Positions 20,201 through 31,008 of a stretch of 64,000 nucleotides of DNA are shown here, piece by piece; the first letter of the stretch is position 1; every line of letters starts with the position of its first letter. The stretch is from contig JASJZH010000005.1 of assembly GCA_037178975.1 (NCBI GenBank), forward strand, positions 7,650,501 through 7,714,500, given 5' to 3'. The notes below the pieces were generated by a model, which had not been told where the DNA came from, searched no databases, and saw only the letters and a program-made list of their open reading frames with translations. Source of the DNA: Oscheius tipulae. Taxonomy: Eukaryota; Nematoda; Chromadorea; Rhabditida; Rhabditidae. Both the position numbers and the translations under genes were made by a program.

Positions 20201-23149
20201 TGCAAATCGAAGCCTACGACAAATAGTTGGTGCGCAGTTTGAGCGGGAAATTCCGACGTTCGAATAGAACTATTCCAAAAGCCAACTTCCAGATGGCCGG
20301 ACGCCCGAATTCCGATTCCGTGGTGCGAGAACGAGACGACTCGCGACGCTGCCATCAACCTCTTTCTGGCGGTCGAGAAGGAGATGGGGACCTCGGATAC
20401 CCCACTGCTCGTCCACTGTCATGCCGGAATCGGTCGCACCGGGGTCATTATTTCGACAGACATGGCTCTGCGTCAACTCCGGGCCAACAACACCGTCAAC
20501 ATCAGGGAGGTCGTCGAACAACTTCGTTCCAAGCGCCCGCGCTGTGTGATGAACCAGTGGCAGTACGCTTTGATCCATCTGATTGTGGCCGAGGTGGCCA
20601 AGGAGGAGCGTCGGATGCCGCCGACGATTGACAGCCAGCCAGTGGAGAGCCTTCTCAAGCGCGTCTGGGCCGATGTGGAGAAGGAAGTGAAGCAATTTTT
20701 CGGCAACGAACTAATCACCTACTCTCCCGAGCTGATGAAGGAATTGTAGGTTTCGATGATACACAACGAGCAGATTACTGGTCAAAGTCGCTCTTTCAAT
20801 AATGAATGTTACGAAGAAGAGCATGACAATTTTCGACCTACTTTGTTGCCTCGAGTTCCCTCTCCTTTTCCGCCAGCACGTCGAGCGTTCTGCTTCGCTG
20901 CTTCTGCATCTCGCTCTCCATCTCCGAAATCTTCTTCTGCATCTCTTGACGCATTTCATTTCGACAGAGTTCTTCGCTCTTTTCCAGCTCCGTGATCCGT
21001 TCCCGCATCAGTCGCGTGGTCATCTCGTACTGGGCCTGATCGGCCCCGTGAGAGACCTCAAGATTCCGCAGTTTGTCGTGGAGCTGATTGACCAGGGCCC
21101 GGAGGCCGGCATCCTCGGTCGAGACCGTCGTTGGAGCTGCCTAAAATGAGGATGTTTTGGAGCCGGTGGTTCGAAAGGAAACCTTGGCTTTTAGAACGGC
21201 TTCGGCCTTCAACTTGTAGCGTTCGAATTCGTCCTTGACCTTTTCCAGTCGGGCTTTGGTTTCTGCCACGCGTGGATCGTTGAGATGATCTGAAAGTTGA
21301 GTGATAAACAATGGCTGAATTTTACAGGAGACAGGATTTTGAGCGTAGTCATGTACACCAAACATCTACTTTATCGCCCAAACAGTCGTCTTCAAGCACT
21401 GTTGATTTCAGCCAGCATGAAAGAGCACTTGAGCGCAAAAATTGGCCAAAGAAAATCAAAAGAATGTTCTGTCAAATATTCGTGCAAATGCGCGGGTTTC
21501 TGTGTTCGTAAAAAAAGAATATGAAGGTAATTATTTTTCGGCAAGGTGGTGAGAAAAACAGGGAAGAATTCAGGCCGGGGTGTGTTTTATATGATATCCC
21601 AAACATCGTATCAAGGTCTCGGAAGTGAGAAGCTACTGGTGATCGCACAATTTGATAATGTTGAGAGCCCCGTCAAATAGATGTAAGTGTAGGGGATATA
21701 TACCCTTTTTTAATGAGAAAATCCCCGGCGATTTAAAGGAAAACCACGAGGAGAAACATTTCCCAATAGCTCGCAAAGCGTTTTCACCGAACCTACCGAA
21801 CACGTTGACTCCTTGTTTGGACAGCGCCTGAACGAGAGTTCGAACATCTTCCACCGTGGCCTTTTCTGCCGACTTGCTCACGACCGAAGCTTCCAACTCG
21901 CTCACTTTCTAGAAAAAGGCACTAAACTTAAAAAAATGGCTTTTACCTCTTCAAGACCCTTTTTTTCGTGCTGCTGTCGCTTGAGCTGCTCCAGATTCTC
22001 GTGTCGTTCCCTCTCATATTCGGCTATTCTCTCGCTCAGAGTATGGACACTGGTCTCGAGCTCATTTATCCGCAAAATGCTCTGCCGGTCCGTGTGTGTC
22101 GTATGTAGTCCGGAGTTCTTCAGATCCTCGATTTCTCGCGCGTGATCGACCTAAATAAGGGGGTGTATTGGTCAGAAAACTAGCGACAAATACCTTCATG
22201 TTCGTCATTTGGTCCTGAAGGAGCTGGATAGCCGGCGTTCTTGTGGCCTTCTCTTTCCAGTCGGCAATCTGTTTCTTCAGTTCGGCAATCTGGTTCTCGT
22301 AGTCCTTCTCCTTCGTTTTGAACTGCGAGGGAAGTTCCTCCTTGTCCTGAAGCTTCTTGTACAGCTCGACGAGCTGCTTGTGCGCATTCTCGGCCGAGAC
22401 CTTCTCTTTCGCGTAGCGCTGTTGCATCTCGGCCAGCACTGAGCCATGATCCGTCAGCTCGCGTTCCCGATCTGCCTCGATCTGTTTTACCTTCTCGGAG
22501 AGGGTCTTGATCACGGCGGCCGTCTTGTCAGCCTGTCCCTCGGCATCGTCCGCGGCTTTCTTTAGCTGCTGCTTCAGGGTCTCGTTTTCTGTCTGAAAAT
22601 GTAATTTTTGAATTCCTCCCTGATACTTAAAGACACTGTAGGTATCGCAGCCGTTGAACGAAAAATAGCGCACCATACAAGTAGCTCGGCCATGGATCTG
22701 ACGGAGCCGGGTTCAATCTCAGTCAATGTGTTTAACAAAATTGTGTGCTACTTTGCTGTATAAAAGGGCTGCGGAACAGTTACAAACACCTGGCAAAAAA
22801 AATCTGAAAACGAACCAGTAAAGCCTTCTTGTCGTTCTGAAAAGCCTTCTCGCGTTTCAACTTTTCTCTCGTCAGCGTGCCGAGACTCTGCTTCAGACTC
22901 TCGATATTATCTATCGGGGCGCCTTCGGTCGTTTCTGCCGGCTGATCGGTGGCCGAGGCTTCGAATGTCTCCACAACCGTCTGGAGAGCATTTTTTTCGG
23001 CGTCGAGACTTTTATAGGCATTCACCAGATCTGTAACAAAAATTTCTTCGCATAACATGAAGCCAATACTCACCTTTTATCCGTTTTTCATAGAGCAGAA
23101 TCTGCTTGTGCTGCTCTTCCAACTTTTTTTCAATATCCCGTTTACTCAT
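17237..23149 (-). CDS. GRIP-domain coiled-coil golgin, GCC1/GCC88-like
   Basis: Ten exons: 23149-23074, 23030-22816, 22592-22194, 22150-21947, 21908-21797, 21289-21183, 21140-20842, 18351-18215, 18176-17904, 17409-17237; about 664 residues. Most of it is charged heptad coiled coil. Three signatures match GCC1: KDEFERYKLKAEAVLKAK, then MQKQRSRTLDVLAEKEREL, and a C-terminal GRIP domain with IEYLRNIFVQYV that ends in SPNEMKAI. The GRIP domain binds Arl1-GTP on trans-Golgi membranes, and GCC88 tethers endosome-derived vesicles there. The 2.5-kb intron between 20842 and 18351 carries a complete phosphatase gene on the other strand. All exon phases agree. The alternative, another GRIP golgin, is less likely given the internal matches. 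Confidence 0.9.
18420..18640. repeat. dispersed repeat F, copy 1
   Basis: Begins with a TCTGTTTGTTTGTCTGTCTG tract, then ACGAAACAGAAGCG, AAGTCAACTTTGGGTG and CCACTGGGAGTCTTTTGTTAC. The same blocks in the same order recur at about 41750-41965. It lies upstream of the nested phosphatase gene. No coding capacity is seen. Confidence 0.7.
18894..20749 (+). CDS. protein tyrosine phosphatase nested in the GCC1-like intron
   Basis: Exons 18894-18922, 18954-19631 and 20293-20749 give about 387 residues. The classical PTP catalytic parts are present: the VACEGPTQESVYDFW segment, a WPD loop (YYRWPDARIP) formed across the second splice junction, and the P-loop HCHAGIGRTG, so both the general-acid Asp and the nucleophile Cys are kept. 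A His replaces the usual Ser/Thr after the Cys. The KNRY loop is weak. The organisation resembles the expanded single-domain cytosolic PTPs of nematodes. The first intron would be only 31 nt; if it is wrong, the start could be the ATG at 19062 (MTVDRWF). The second intron carries a 388-bp foldback element. Codon use is GC-rich like its host gene. Confidence 0.9.
19730..20117. mobile_element. foldback/MITE element, family C, copy 1
   Basis: About 388 bp with terminal inverted repeats: CTGACAGCGCAGTGTTGTAG at the left and CTACAAAACTGCGCTGTCAG at the right, extending to about 37 bp per arm. Sub-terminal blocks (CTCCGAGCTATGAAGCTTCC / GAAAGCTTCATAACTCGGAG) continue the inversion. A second copy lies at 31641-32050. 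It sits in the second intron of the nested phosphatase. Confidence 0.85.
22682..22735 (+). repeat. fragment of tRNA-like sequence in intron
   Basis: Shows AGCTCGGCCATGG and GAGCCGGGTTCAATCTC, reminiscent of a D arm and a T arm, in an intron of the GCC1-like gene. Very degenerate. Confidence 0.35.
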
Positions 23150-23325
23150 TTTTACCTGGAAAATCGTGAAAATCGTGCATCTTCTTCTAGGTATACAAGC
23201 GTGTTTCGAACACTAATCTGTTGCATTCACAAACCGAAAAAAGAATATTTTATTATGTGAAACAGTAGAACTATAATTTAAAGCGGGAATGTTTTTCACA
23301 GACAACAAAAAGTGAATATGGGGGA

Positions 23326-23760
23326 CTAGTAGACGTGAACCATTCCGTACAAGAATACCCAGAAGAGGATGTAGGTGAAGAGGCCGCCGACCAGGGAGTA
23401 GCTGAAGGTTATCGTCCGCTCGGAGAAGAAGGCAGGCACGTCGAAACCGGCTTTGAGCTCCCAAAACACGGCCTAAGGCAGATAAATAAGGCGAGTTTAG
23501 CGAAAATCGATACCTGGACGAGGACTGTGATGAAATAGAAGATGAATCCGGGTATACTTGTCAGACCGATGACTCCAGCAGCTATTCCAGCCGCTGCCGA
23601 CTGGCAGGTCCGGCTGTATTCCAACGAGCTGTAGTTGTTTCTGATGGCCGATTCACTGAAAGCGGATTCTGTAAGGTTTAAAATAAGAAACCAACCTGTA
23701 TACTTCGAGACCTCGCTCTTTCGGCTTGACTTTTTCGGCCGTCTTTGCCTTTGGAGCCAT
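23326..23760 (-). CDS. emc-6: ER membrane protein complex subunit 6
   Basis: Exons 23760-23696, 23655-23514 and 23472-23326 give 117 residues; human EMC6 has 110. The core matches well: [20 protein letters not shown], then [12 protein letters not shown], and the C-terminus [17 protein letters not shown], which is nearly identical across animals. Three transmembrane segments are visible. EMC6 is part of the EMC insertase that places tail-anchored and multipass proteins in the ER membrane. The N-terminus is a Lys-rich, nematode-length extension. The start codon is the only in-frame ATG after the upstream stop. Confidence 0.96.
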
Positions 23761-23824
23761 TCTGTAAAACTGATAGAAGAAAGAAGCAACGTGAAAGAGG
23801 GTGTTTTGAAGAAAGCTCCTGAAA

Positions 23825-23960
23825 AGGCTGTTCAAGACATATTTTTCGACGTTTCCGGGCCGAACAACATGAAGTTGAAGACATCAATGTACGAAGTAGA
23901 AGAAATGCGGAAACTGGACAGTTGGATGGCAAAAGAATGGAAAACAAGCTCCGCCGCACA
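23825..23960 (-). pseudogene. small BTB-domain gene fragment
   Basis: The minus strand carries about 50 bp (around DVFNFMLFG) nearly identical to part of the larger BTB pseudogene at 24600-25195. No frame or flanking domain is kept. It is a duplication scar immediately upstream of EMC6. Confidence 0.5.
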
Positions 23961-24599
23961 GAAATTTGCCGCCATTCATGCAATTTCGTGACGGGACCCA
24001 TCTCGAAAAAAATACGAAAAGATACGAGAAACAAAGACATTATGTTTTGATTGTTTTGTGAGGCACTGTCTCTGAAAACGGCCCACAAAAACACGTGAGT
24101 ATAGATAGTACTTCCAAATGAAACAGCTGCTTGCGGAACAAATGGCCGTGTACTGCGTGTTTTAACCAGTTTTTTTTTAGCATAGGATCATCCTACAGCA
24201 ATAAGAGGGGTTCTGACAGCCCAAGTTGGCGTAACCGAAACAGCAAAAACAAAGTTTAATGTGAGAAAACAAACTACAGGTACACATGAAAGCAGATTCA
24301 CAAGAATTTGCCAATAAGGGCAGCCAAACTGCATCTTGACTCTCCTTGAATAGCAGGCTGTTTGTAGACGTCTCTCATCCTATTAGCCACGTTTGTGGCA
24401 GTGTAGCGCTGAAAAGTAGGCATGAAGAAGGGATACGTTATAAACTTACGATTTTAGGATGTCTTTCCCTCTCAAACTCCTCTCCCTCTAGCTTTCTTCG
24501 GACGGAATCTATAGTTCTGGTTCGCGGACAGGCAACTACTGCTTCTCACCAGAGTAAAGTGGGTATCTGAAAAGTACTGAGCACCCATGCAAAAAGCTC

Positions 24600-25195
24600 T
24601 AGTCTAGCTTACCTCCTTGCGAATTTCATCCAGACCCTGCCCGGAAAGAAAAACATGGTAATTGTAGCTAATGGAGTGGTCTTGTGCAACTCTTTTATCG
24701 GCATGATAACCTTGTGAAGCAAATTTGTGACAAGAGAGCTGACATTGTAAAAATCGGCAACTTGCAATAGTTGATTCACGCGATACCGGAAATAGCGAAT
24801 TTTTGCTTGTAGTGCCAGTCTATCTAAAAGCAGGTTTCTTGGTAAAAGCAAGAGCTAACTTTATACTATTTTGGTTCGTATCGGGCGTCGCAGAGAAGAA
24901 ATTCGTATGGTTTCAGAAGTTTCCCTTGTAGAGAATTTCCATCAACGTTTAAACCGCAATATCCTTGATCTCGATACGATTCTGACCGGCTTCTTTGAAT
25001 TAGCCGAACAACATGAAGTTGAAGACATCAGAACGGGTAGTCAGGAACTGAAAACGTTTGTGAAAAGCAACAGCAATGAAGTATACCTCCTTGTGACAGT
25101 GGAAATCCTGCTTTTCGACGGCAAGGACAATGTCAGAAAGCTCCTCGTCACCGAATTTAATCGGAGGTCGCTTCGCACATTTTTGGGCCTATTAA
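24600..25195 (-). pseudogene. decayed BTB/POZ-domain gene
   Basis: The minus strand reads PPIKFGDEELSDIVLAVEKQ, then a 42-nt intron-like gap, then DVFNFMLFG, RIEIKDIAV and a BACK-like VNQLLQVADFYNVSS. This is the order of the intact BTB gene at 53610-54408. In-frame stops follow FMLFG and DIAV and one more lies downstream, so it is a pseudogene. Intact relatives act as Cul3 adaptors or scaffolds. Confidence 0.75.
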
Positions 25196-25959
25196 GGCGG
25201 TTTGAAGCAAAGAGAACCACTTCCCGCGGTTTTCAAACTCGGCGGCAATTTCGAATTTACAAGCAATTCAGGATTTCTCTTGAAAGAGACCAGGTCAAGA
25301 GTATCTCTCGAAACCAATTTGCCCATAATGACGAAAGATCTGTTTGTTCGTAGGCCATAGGTGATAAATGTTAGGCCGCGGTCCCAGCTGGCCCATTCCA
25401 GGCTCCACCCACATTTATGATATCTCGACACGCGTGCAGCTCACTCGACATCCTCTCTCTCTACATGCCCTAGTAATTAATCGTTTCGCCCTGCCTTCCA
25501 GATCGCCCCGTTTCTAGGAGAGCCCAGTCTCTTCCCGCAATTAGGCTTATTTACGACTGAACGCTCCAGCGGTCAAAGAAAGTCACACGTCGTGATGAGG
25601 CAGCCAGTCGGGCGGAAGAGACTCCTCGTGTTCTTACTTTTTGTCCCAATGAGCAAATAGCTGCTCAGCTGATATGAGTCTTCTTTCGAAAGAGTCTGTT
25701 TACTCTGTTCTAATGAGTCAGTGATTGATCCACCCAATCCAAGTCCGGAAATTCCTTGGTAGTCCTCCGTCTTCGTTTCCCGCACGCAACATTTTGTTGC
25801 TTTTCATAGGCCTAGGAATCGTACTTTCTTGGTATTAGACATAGAGCATCCATTTCTTGAAATTACTTGTTACCTAGTATGGGTATAGTCCAAAAAAACC
25901 AACAAAATTCCATGCTTCGGGGTTTTCGGGGTCGGAGATGGAAGTCCTTAGCTTCTACC

Positions 25960-26115
25960 TAATTTTTGAGATAGATCGTTATTGGGCTTTCCGATATTCT
26001 GCAAAGTTGTAGAACTACAACTTGCAAAGCATTGAGAAGTTCTAAAACGCCGTCTTGACCTCGAGAAGTCCGAATTTCGACGCGAGTTCGCCCTGGCCCG
26101 GACAGATGTACAGTT
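25960..26115. repeat. foldback repeat family A copy
   Basis: Core TTCTGCAAAGTTGTAGAACT followed by ACAACTTGCAAAGCATTGAG, intergenic. The inner loop is shortened. Confidence 0.55.
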
Positions 26116-26551
26116 TTGGCTCGATCTCTCGCCCTGAAATTCAAGTTTTTTTTTTTTCAGCTGGCACTCCTGTAAACGCGAACTTGAAAGTAAAAATATT
26201 GTAACATATTGATGAGTAACAGGTTCAATTGGTTCTGAGACCTGCAGCAAATGTTTGTCTTCCTCCTGCTTCTCGTTGTTTATAATTTGCTCAGCTCGGA
26301 TTTGCACATTTCTTTCTGCAAATTAGCTTCCTAGTCAACTACTTCTCGATGGCAACACGCTTTTGATGAATAATCGGGTCCGAATGAGGGATGATGTTAG
26401 CTGGAGGAGGGTAGGGCGGGGGAGAGAGAGTGCTCAGATTGAGGAGAGTGGATGAAGCTCTGGAGGGTGTCACAACCCGTCTCACTTGGGCCATCCGTCA
26501 ACGACACACACACACTCACACTCGAACTTGTCGACAGCTCTTTTGCCCTTT

Positions 26552-26580
26552 CTCGCTCTCTCTCTCTCTCTCTCTCTAAA
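26552..26580 (+). repeat. TC dinucleotide microsatellite
   Basis: An uninterrupted (TC)n run of about 12 units inside a pyrimidine-rich intergenic tract. Confidence 0.9.
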
Positions 26581-27059
26581 TCCTCTTTCCTCGCCCGATT
26601 AGGCCCTGCCACCTGCACAAATTACTGCCATTGATCCCCCCTTCTCGTCTCCCTCCCGCGCAATCCTCAGGTATTCAGTCAGTCAGTCTCTCTCGGCCAG
26701 CTAACATTCGTTAGTAAATAGACAGAACGTTTTTGCTTGTGCCGTTCGTTCAGTTCCCTCTCTCTTCGAGAGTCAAGTCTGTTGCTTTTTTGGTACCTCC
26801 TGGGAGGTAATTCTCCGCCGTTTTCTACAGCATAATTGTTCATTATGGGGCGAGAAAGTGGCTCAATGAGGGAGTCAGACAAGCAGACAGCCTCCTAAGC
26901 TTTATATCTCTCCCTTTCACGGTTGCTCAGATACTCTCAAGTTCAGTTCCATCTCTCGATCTCTTGAACATTTTTCACTGAACTCGATCATATAACTAGT
27001 CGGGAACCCATTGGAAGGTTCTACAGCCGGAAGATCGAGCTGGGGCGTAGTTTAGCGCA

Positions 27060-27190
27060 TCTATAATAGAGCTTTTGGTGTCCAGACAAAATTGTGAGAT
27101 TTTTGATGTTTTACGAAGTTGTAGAGCAGATTAAGAGCTATATCTTTACAGAACATCGAAAAGTCAAAAAATGTCATCTTGGCCCTGAAA
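27060..27190. repeat. foldback repeat family A copy
   Basis: Contains GTAGAGCAGATTAAGAGCTA with partial inverted arms and the usual trailing AATGTCATCTTGGCCCTGAA, intergenic. Confidence 0.6.
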
Positions 27191-28179
27191 ACCCCAAAAC
27201 CCGATTTTTGACGTGCTGATTGTGAGTTGCGGCCTGGCCCGGGGTCTGACCCGGATTATCTAGAAGTAATGAATTTTTGGCCCGACCCGGGCGGTCCGAA
27301 ACTACATCGGTTCTTGTTATCACCGACCGATTACCTCCTCGTTCTGAGAATGACCATGGTGGCCGCCTTCGAAGCCGATTAGGCGTTGAATTAGATGCGC
27401 TGCAGAGCTGCCTAATGACAGAGCATCGACTTCTTGGCTTCTTGACAGAACAACTCTTTTTCCGTTCTCGAGTTTACCATATTCCTCCTCCAATCTCCCC
27501 TGCGAAGGAGTTTGCTGGCGTCATCAGAAAGGCTAGCGAGGGCAGGGATGAATTATTGAGTGGCTCTCTGATCGCAGACACTCCTCTCACGGAAACTGCG
27601 CGCGACCCCACAACTTTTCTTCCAACTAATGAGCATTGACTCTCTCCATTTTACACTCTCCCTCTCCGCCTTATGATTTTGTGGCTTTTTGTGTCCGAAC
27701 CAGGGACAACTGTCTCTCTCTCTCTCACTCTTTCAAAGAGTTTGATGGCCTTTGGACCACTCTTCGGGGCTTCTTCTCCCGTGCGGTCAGTTTTTTGCCG
27801 GTTCCGAGGATCGATGAATCCGTTTCCTTCGCGTCCCTAGATTAGCTCGTCTCCCTTTCAGCTCGTTTGTTGCAAAAGAGCAGCGCTGATGTCAGAACTT
27901 TTTCTAAGTCAAGCCAGTTCTTATCAGGCAGGCCATTAACTGTCTGCAGAGCTGTGAAGTGTTCTCTCTTCCTCTCCGTGGGCCTGTTGCACCAACAGAT
28001 TGTTCAAGTTTACGCCTGTAACTCTTTCTGTCAACACTTGCACACTGTTGCTCTCACCGTTTCACCAGTCTTGTTGACTTACTCCTCTGTAATTCAAGTT
28101 CCCGCTCTATTTTGGTCCCAGCTTACCGTTCAAGCTTTCAATTCTCACCATATATTTGGCCGGACCATGTCGTGCAGAA

Positions 28180-28300
28180 AGTCTGCGCCAAAGATCGGGC
28201 TTTTCGGTGTCAAGACAAAACTTTCGTACTTTTTGATGCTCTAAAAAGGCTTAAACTTTACAGAAGATTAGAAAGCTCAAAAGTGGGTTCTTAGACCCGA
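28180..28300. repeat. foldback repeat family A copy (degenerate)
   Basis: Keeps the flanks TCAAGACAAAACTTTCG and GAAAGCTCAAAAGTGG. The core is shortened. Confidence 0.4.
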
Positions 28301-28369
28301 GACAAAGCGAAGTATGTCTCGTCCTATGTGCCCGTGGCATTTTTTTACACACGGCGAGCTCCAAAATGG

Positions 28370-28490
28370 ACACAAGCTTATCTGTGACTCTTTCGATGGT
28401 TTGCAAAGCTGTAGAGCAGATCAACCCTACAACTCTGCAAAACATCGGAAAGCTCATAATGCTGTCTTGACCCCCGAAAAATAGCTTATT
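28370..28490. repeat. foldback repeat family A copy
   Basis: A good copy: TGCAAAGCTGTAGAGCAGAT then CTACAACTCTGCAAAACATC, intergenic, directly downstream of the previous copy. Confidence 0.65.
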
Positions 28491-28636
28491 TGACGTGCTG
28501 TGTTTCGGCCCTGCCCAGACATCCCGACTCCCTTTCACATTTCTTGACATGTCTCTGCTGATCTTTTAAACACTCTTGTTACAGAAAACAGCTCAATTGA
28601 AATAGTTTACATCGTAGTGGATGTGCGTATTATGAT

Positions 28637-28988
28637 ATGGGATGCCGTCTGACGCGCACCGAATCTACAGAGCACTGCGAAAAGGTTCCGACTTCTTTTC
28701 TCTTCGAAATTATTGAAACTTTTCAGCAGACAGAAGGCAGTCCGAAGGAGAAAGTGAACGAGAAGAAAGGCAAGGAGAGTCCTTTGTCCGGGGCTCCGTT
28801 GTTGAAGAACGGCACAGCCCCTCCGTCTCTGGCCGTTCCAAACAAACCTATAGGCGAAGTCGAAAGCGCAAGTCAGGCCGATTTTTTCAGGATGCTCGAT
28901 GACAAAATTCAAAACGTTCGTTTGAAATCTAAAAGAGTGGATGGAAAACTTTCAGGGGCCTGATCTAGACTCCGAGATGGACGATTAG
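28637..28988 (+). CDS. small N-myristoylated-type protein, C1orf21-like
   Basis: Exons 28637-28684, 28727-28915 and 28956-28988 give 89 residues. It starts MGCRLTRT, so Gly2 and Cys3 are available for myristoylation and palmitoylation. The C-terminus SQADFFRMLDDKIQN, continued by an acidic tail (DSEMDD) after the second splice, matches the conserved end of vertebrate C1orf21, a small uncharacterised membrane-linked protein. The middle is low-complexity and Lys/Ser/Pro-rich. The first intron, 42 nt, is a multiple of three and has no stop, so it could be read through. The second, 40 nt, must be removed to reach the acidic end. The family match rests on about 25 residues. Confidence 0.7.
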
Positions 28989-29044
28989 CACATTCGAAAA
29001 ACGCAATCCGGGTATTGACAAGCATTCTTTGACTATAAATTGTT

Positions 29045-31008
29045 CTAACGAGCATGTGTTAGTGAGGAAGATGAGAGAACAGATGGCTTGACTATTCTCC
29101 TGCGACAAAGGCGGCCGAAGAGCCGAATGCGAAGAGTCGAGCACGAGAGGATGAGCAGCCACGGTTGGAAGACGCACATCAGCTCGGCCGGAATCATACT
29201 GAATATTCATTGACAATTCTGTTAAAAAAAAAAGACAGACTTTATCTTTATGACGAATTCCTTGATATCCGCATGATTGGTCCAAGCTGCCCAAACCTCG
29301 ACTCCCGAGCGAATCGGGGTGGGTAGGAGAATGAAGAAGGTAGCCACACCGCATTTCAGTAGCATCATTTCTTGTTTCTGAACTGACGTTTATATTTTTT
29401 AGGATCTGTGGTTCCGTCTGTGTCTTTTTGAAAGTGTCCGTAACCACAAACTAGGTTTGACATGTTGTGTCCTGTCAATGGATTAGATGACACGTCAGTG
29501 GTGACTAAAGAGTCGACATCGGGCATGGCTCATTCTGTAGTAACTCCACTAGCGGTAAGAGGGTATCAGATATGATTAGGAGACACTATTCTCTTCTGTC
29601 TTAGCATCCGTTCTTTTATAACCGTTGAAACCTTTTCATAGCTTTCAGATCCTGTTCGAACAGTCACTTTTTAGTTCAAAGGTTAGGTGGGTGGAAGGGA
29701 TAGGCTAAACTTTTAGTCAAAAATGGAGGCATTCTTCGGAGGGGACTGTCTGACATGCTTATAAGTTACTGTCTGAAAAAAAATAGCCAAACCTTACTCT
29801 AGTTTTCGAGGTCTCAATACGGAACCGGCTCGCCAAGATAGTTGTGATTATATAGAAGACGATACAGGAGAAGGCCGCTATAACACTGATAATCGTGTCC
29901 ACCGTGCTGTCAAACTGAAAGAGATTAGTCTGCCAATGAATTCCTAACACCTACGGTCATAACATTGTTACTCAGTGTGAAACTGAAGGTCTGAGTCGAA
30001 TTGTAGAAAATGGTCGTTGTCTTGACGTTTGGTGAAAAGACGACCACTCGAAAGAATCCCGAGATTGCATAGGTGCCAAAGACTATGAGGAGGATCGACT
30101 TGGTGTTCCAGATCTAAACTTCTTCATCGATCTCTCTTTCTAAAACGGCCGCTGCGCGCCGCGTACAGTGCAAAGCCGCCCGCTATAAGTAACTCAGCGG
30201 TTAGCGCGTTGGATTATGAACCTGAGCGACCCGGGTTCGATCTCTGTTGAAGTTTTTAGGTTTCTGAAAGGGCAGTGAAGCCTTGCTTCCCGTTTGACAG
30301 CTGACAACAAACTTAAGCTTTACCTGATCATAGGTCCCGACATTTCGGAACATGAAGGCTGAGAGTCTGTTGGCGGCAATTATCATGTGGCCCATGTAGA
30401 GGACGGACTTGATAAAGGAGTACCAGTACCATTCAGCTGAAGAGATTGGATCAAACAACAATGATAATATGCTACCTTCTATGATGTTGTTATCTTCCAT
30501 CACAGCGTACTCGATAATCATGTACTTCCTGGTTCGATTGAGGAAGTTCACAGTCAGATATTCCAGAATTTCGTGGAAGCCCTAAGAAAGACTGTATATA
30601 AGGATAAAGTAACCAACTTGTGATCATAGGCACCGATACAGCTCGTACCAAAGCCTATGCCAAGAGTTGGTGCGCACATTCGAATTCCGGGTATGCTGTA
30701 ATCCAACTGTAGCGTGCCAACTCTTAACGAAAAATCCTCAATCAACACACCCAGATTCAAAATGCTATATACCGTTCACCATGGTTAAGAGTTGGTGCGC
30801 AGTGACTTTCAAGAATTTTGACTTTGCTACACTGCAAAGAACTCACTTGAATGAGTACAATCATGAAGAAGGGAACCTTGAAGAAGGTCTCATTCGAGAA
30901 TTTCCGGGCTCGGTAGATGGTCGCGAGAACCGCACAGTGCAGAAGTGCAGAAACGCATCCGAAACCCATCCATATCCATTCCCAGAGGGGAATAACAGCT
31001 ATGGACAT
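29045..31008 (-). CDS. seven-transmembrane chemoreceptor, srg-like, copy 1
   Basis: Seven exons: 31008-30847, 30581-30476, 30436-30324, 30113-29955, 29914-29798, 29377-29241, 29198-29045; 315 residues. Hydrophobic segments fit seven helices, starting IPLWEWIWMGFGCVSALLHC. The motif MIIAANRLSAFMF resembles the TM3 end of nematode srg-type serpentine receptors. No signal peptide. A paralogue with the same splice pattern lies head to head at 32954-34738. The first intron carries family B inverted repeats and the third a tRNA-like sequence. Such receptors usually sit in sensory cilia and detect external chemicals; assignment to srg rather than a sister class is inference. Confidence 0.8.
30186..30250 (+). 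repeat. tRNA-like sequence in receptor intron
   Basis: Reads AACTCAGCGGTTAGCGCG, then an anticodon-like TTGGATTATGAACC and a box-B-like GGGTTCGATCTC. The D and T stems pair poorly, so probably a tRNA-derived pseudogene. It lies in the third intron of 7TM copy 1, on the opposite strand. The matching intron of copy 2 also holds a tRNA-like block. Confidence 0.5.
30662..30800. mobile_element. family B inverted-repeat element(s)
   Basis: AGAGTTGGTGCGCAC at the left, its inverse GCGTGCCAACTCTT at 30712-30725, and a further AAGAGTTGGTGCGCAG at about 30787-30800. The pattern is one or two short MITE-like units sharing an end. It fills most of the first intron of 7TM copy 1. Confidence 0.65.

Larger units (their letters stand above)
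25200..28600. other. repeat-rich intergenic region, no gene
   Basis: No gene is supported. It holds several family A foldbacks, a TC microsatellite and pyrimidine-rich stretches. The open frame at 27277-27639 begins without a good start, has no recognisable domain and lies next to a GGCCCGACCCGGG-type repeat, so it is not called. Confidence 0.5.

Noticed and set aside
24871-25353. 160-codon open frame on the plus strand
   Set aside because: Antisense of the BTB pseudogene, no domain of its own.
27277-27639. 120-codon open frame on the plus strand
   Set aside because: No proper start, no domain, low-complexity GC-rich surroundings next to a repeat.
28965-29447. 160-codon minus frame over the 3' end of the first receptor
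   Set aside because: It mixes receptor exons in the wrong frame with intron; the receptor splice model explains the region.
30186-30250. Functional tRNA gene
   Set aside because: D and T stems do not pair and acceptor ends do not match, so only a tRNA-like relic is supported.
30600-30650. Extra receptor exon reading IGFGTSCIGAYDHK
   Set aside because: The paralogue joins VLIQ directly to GVHEIL, so this is intron.
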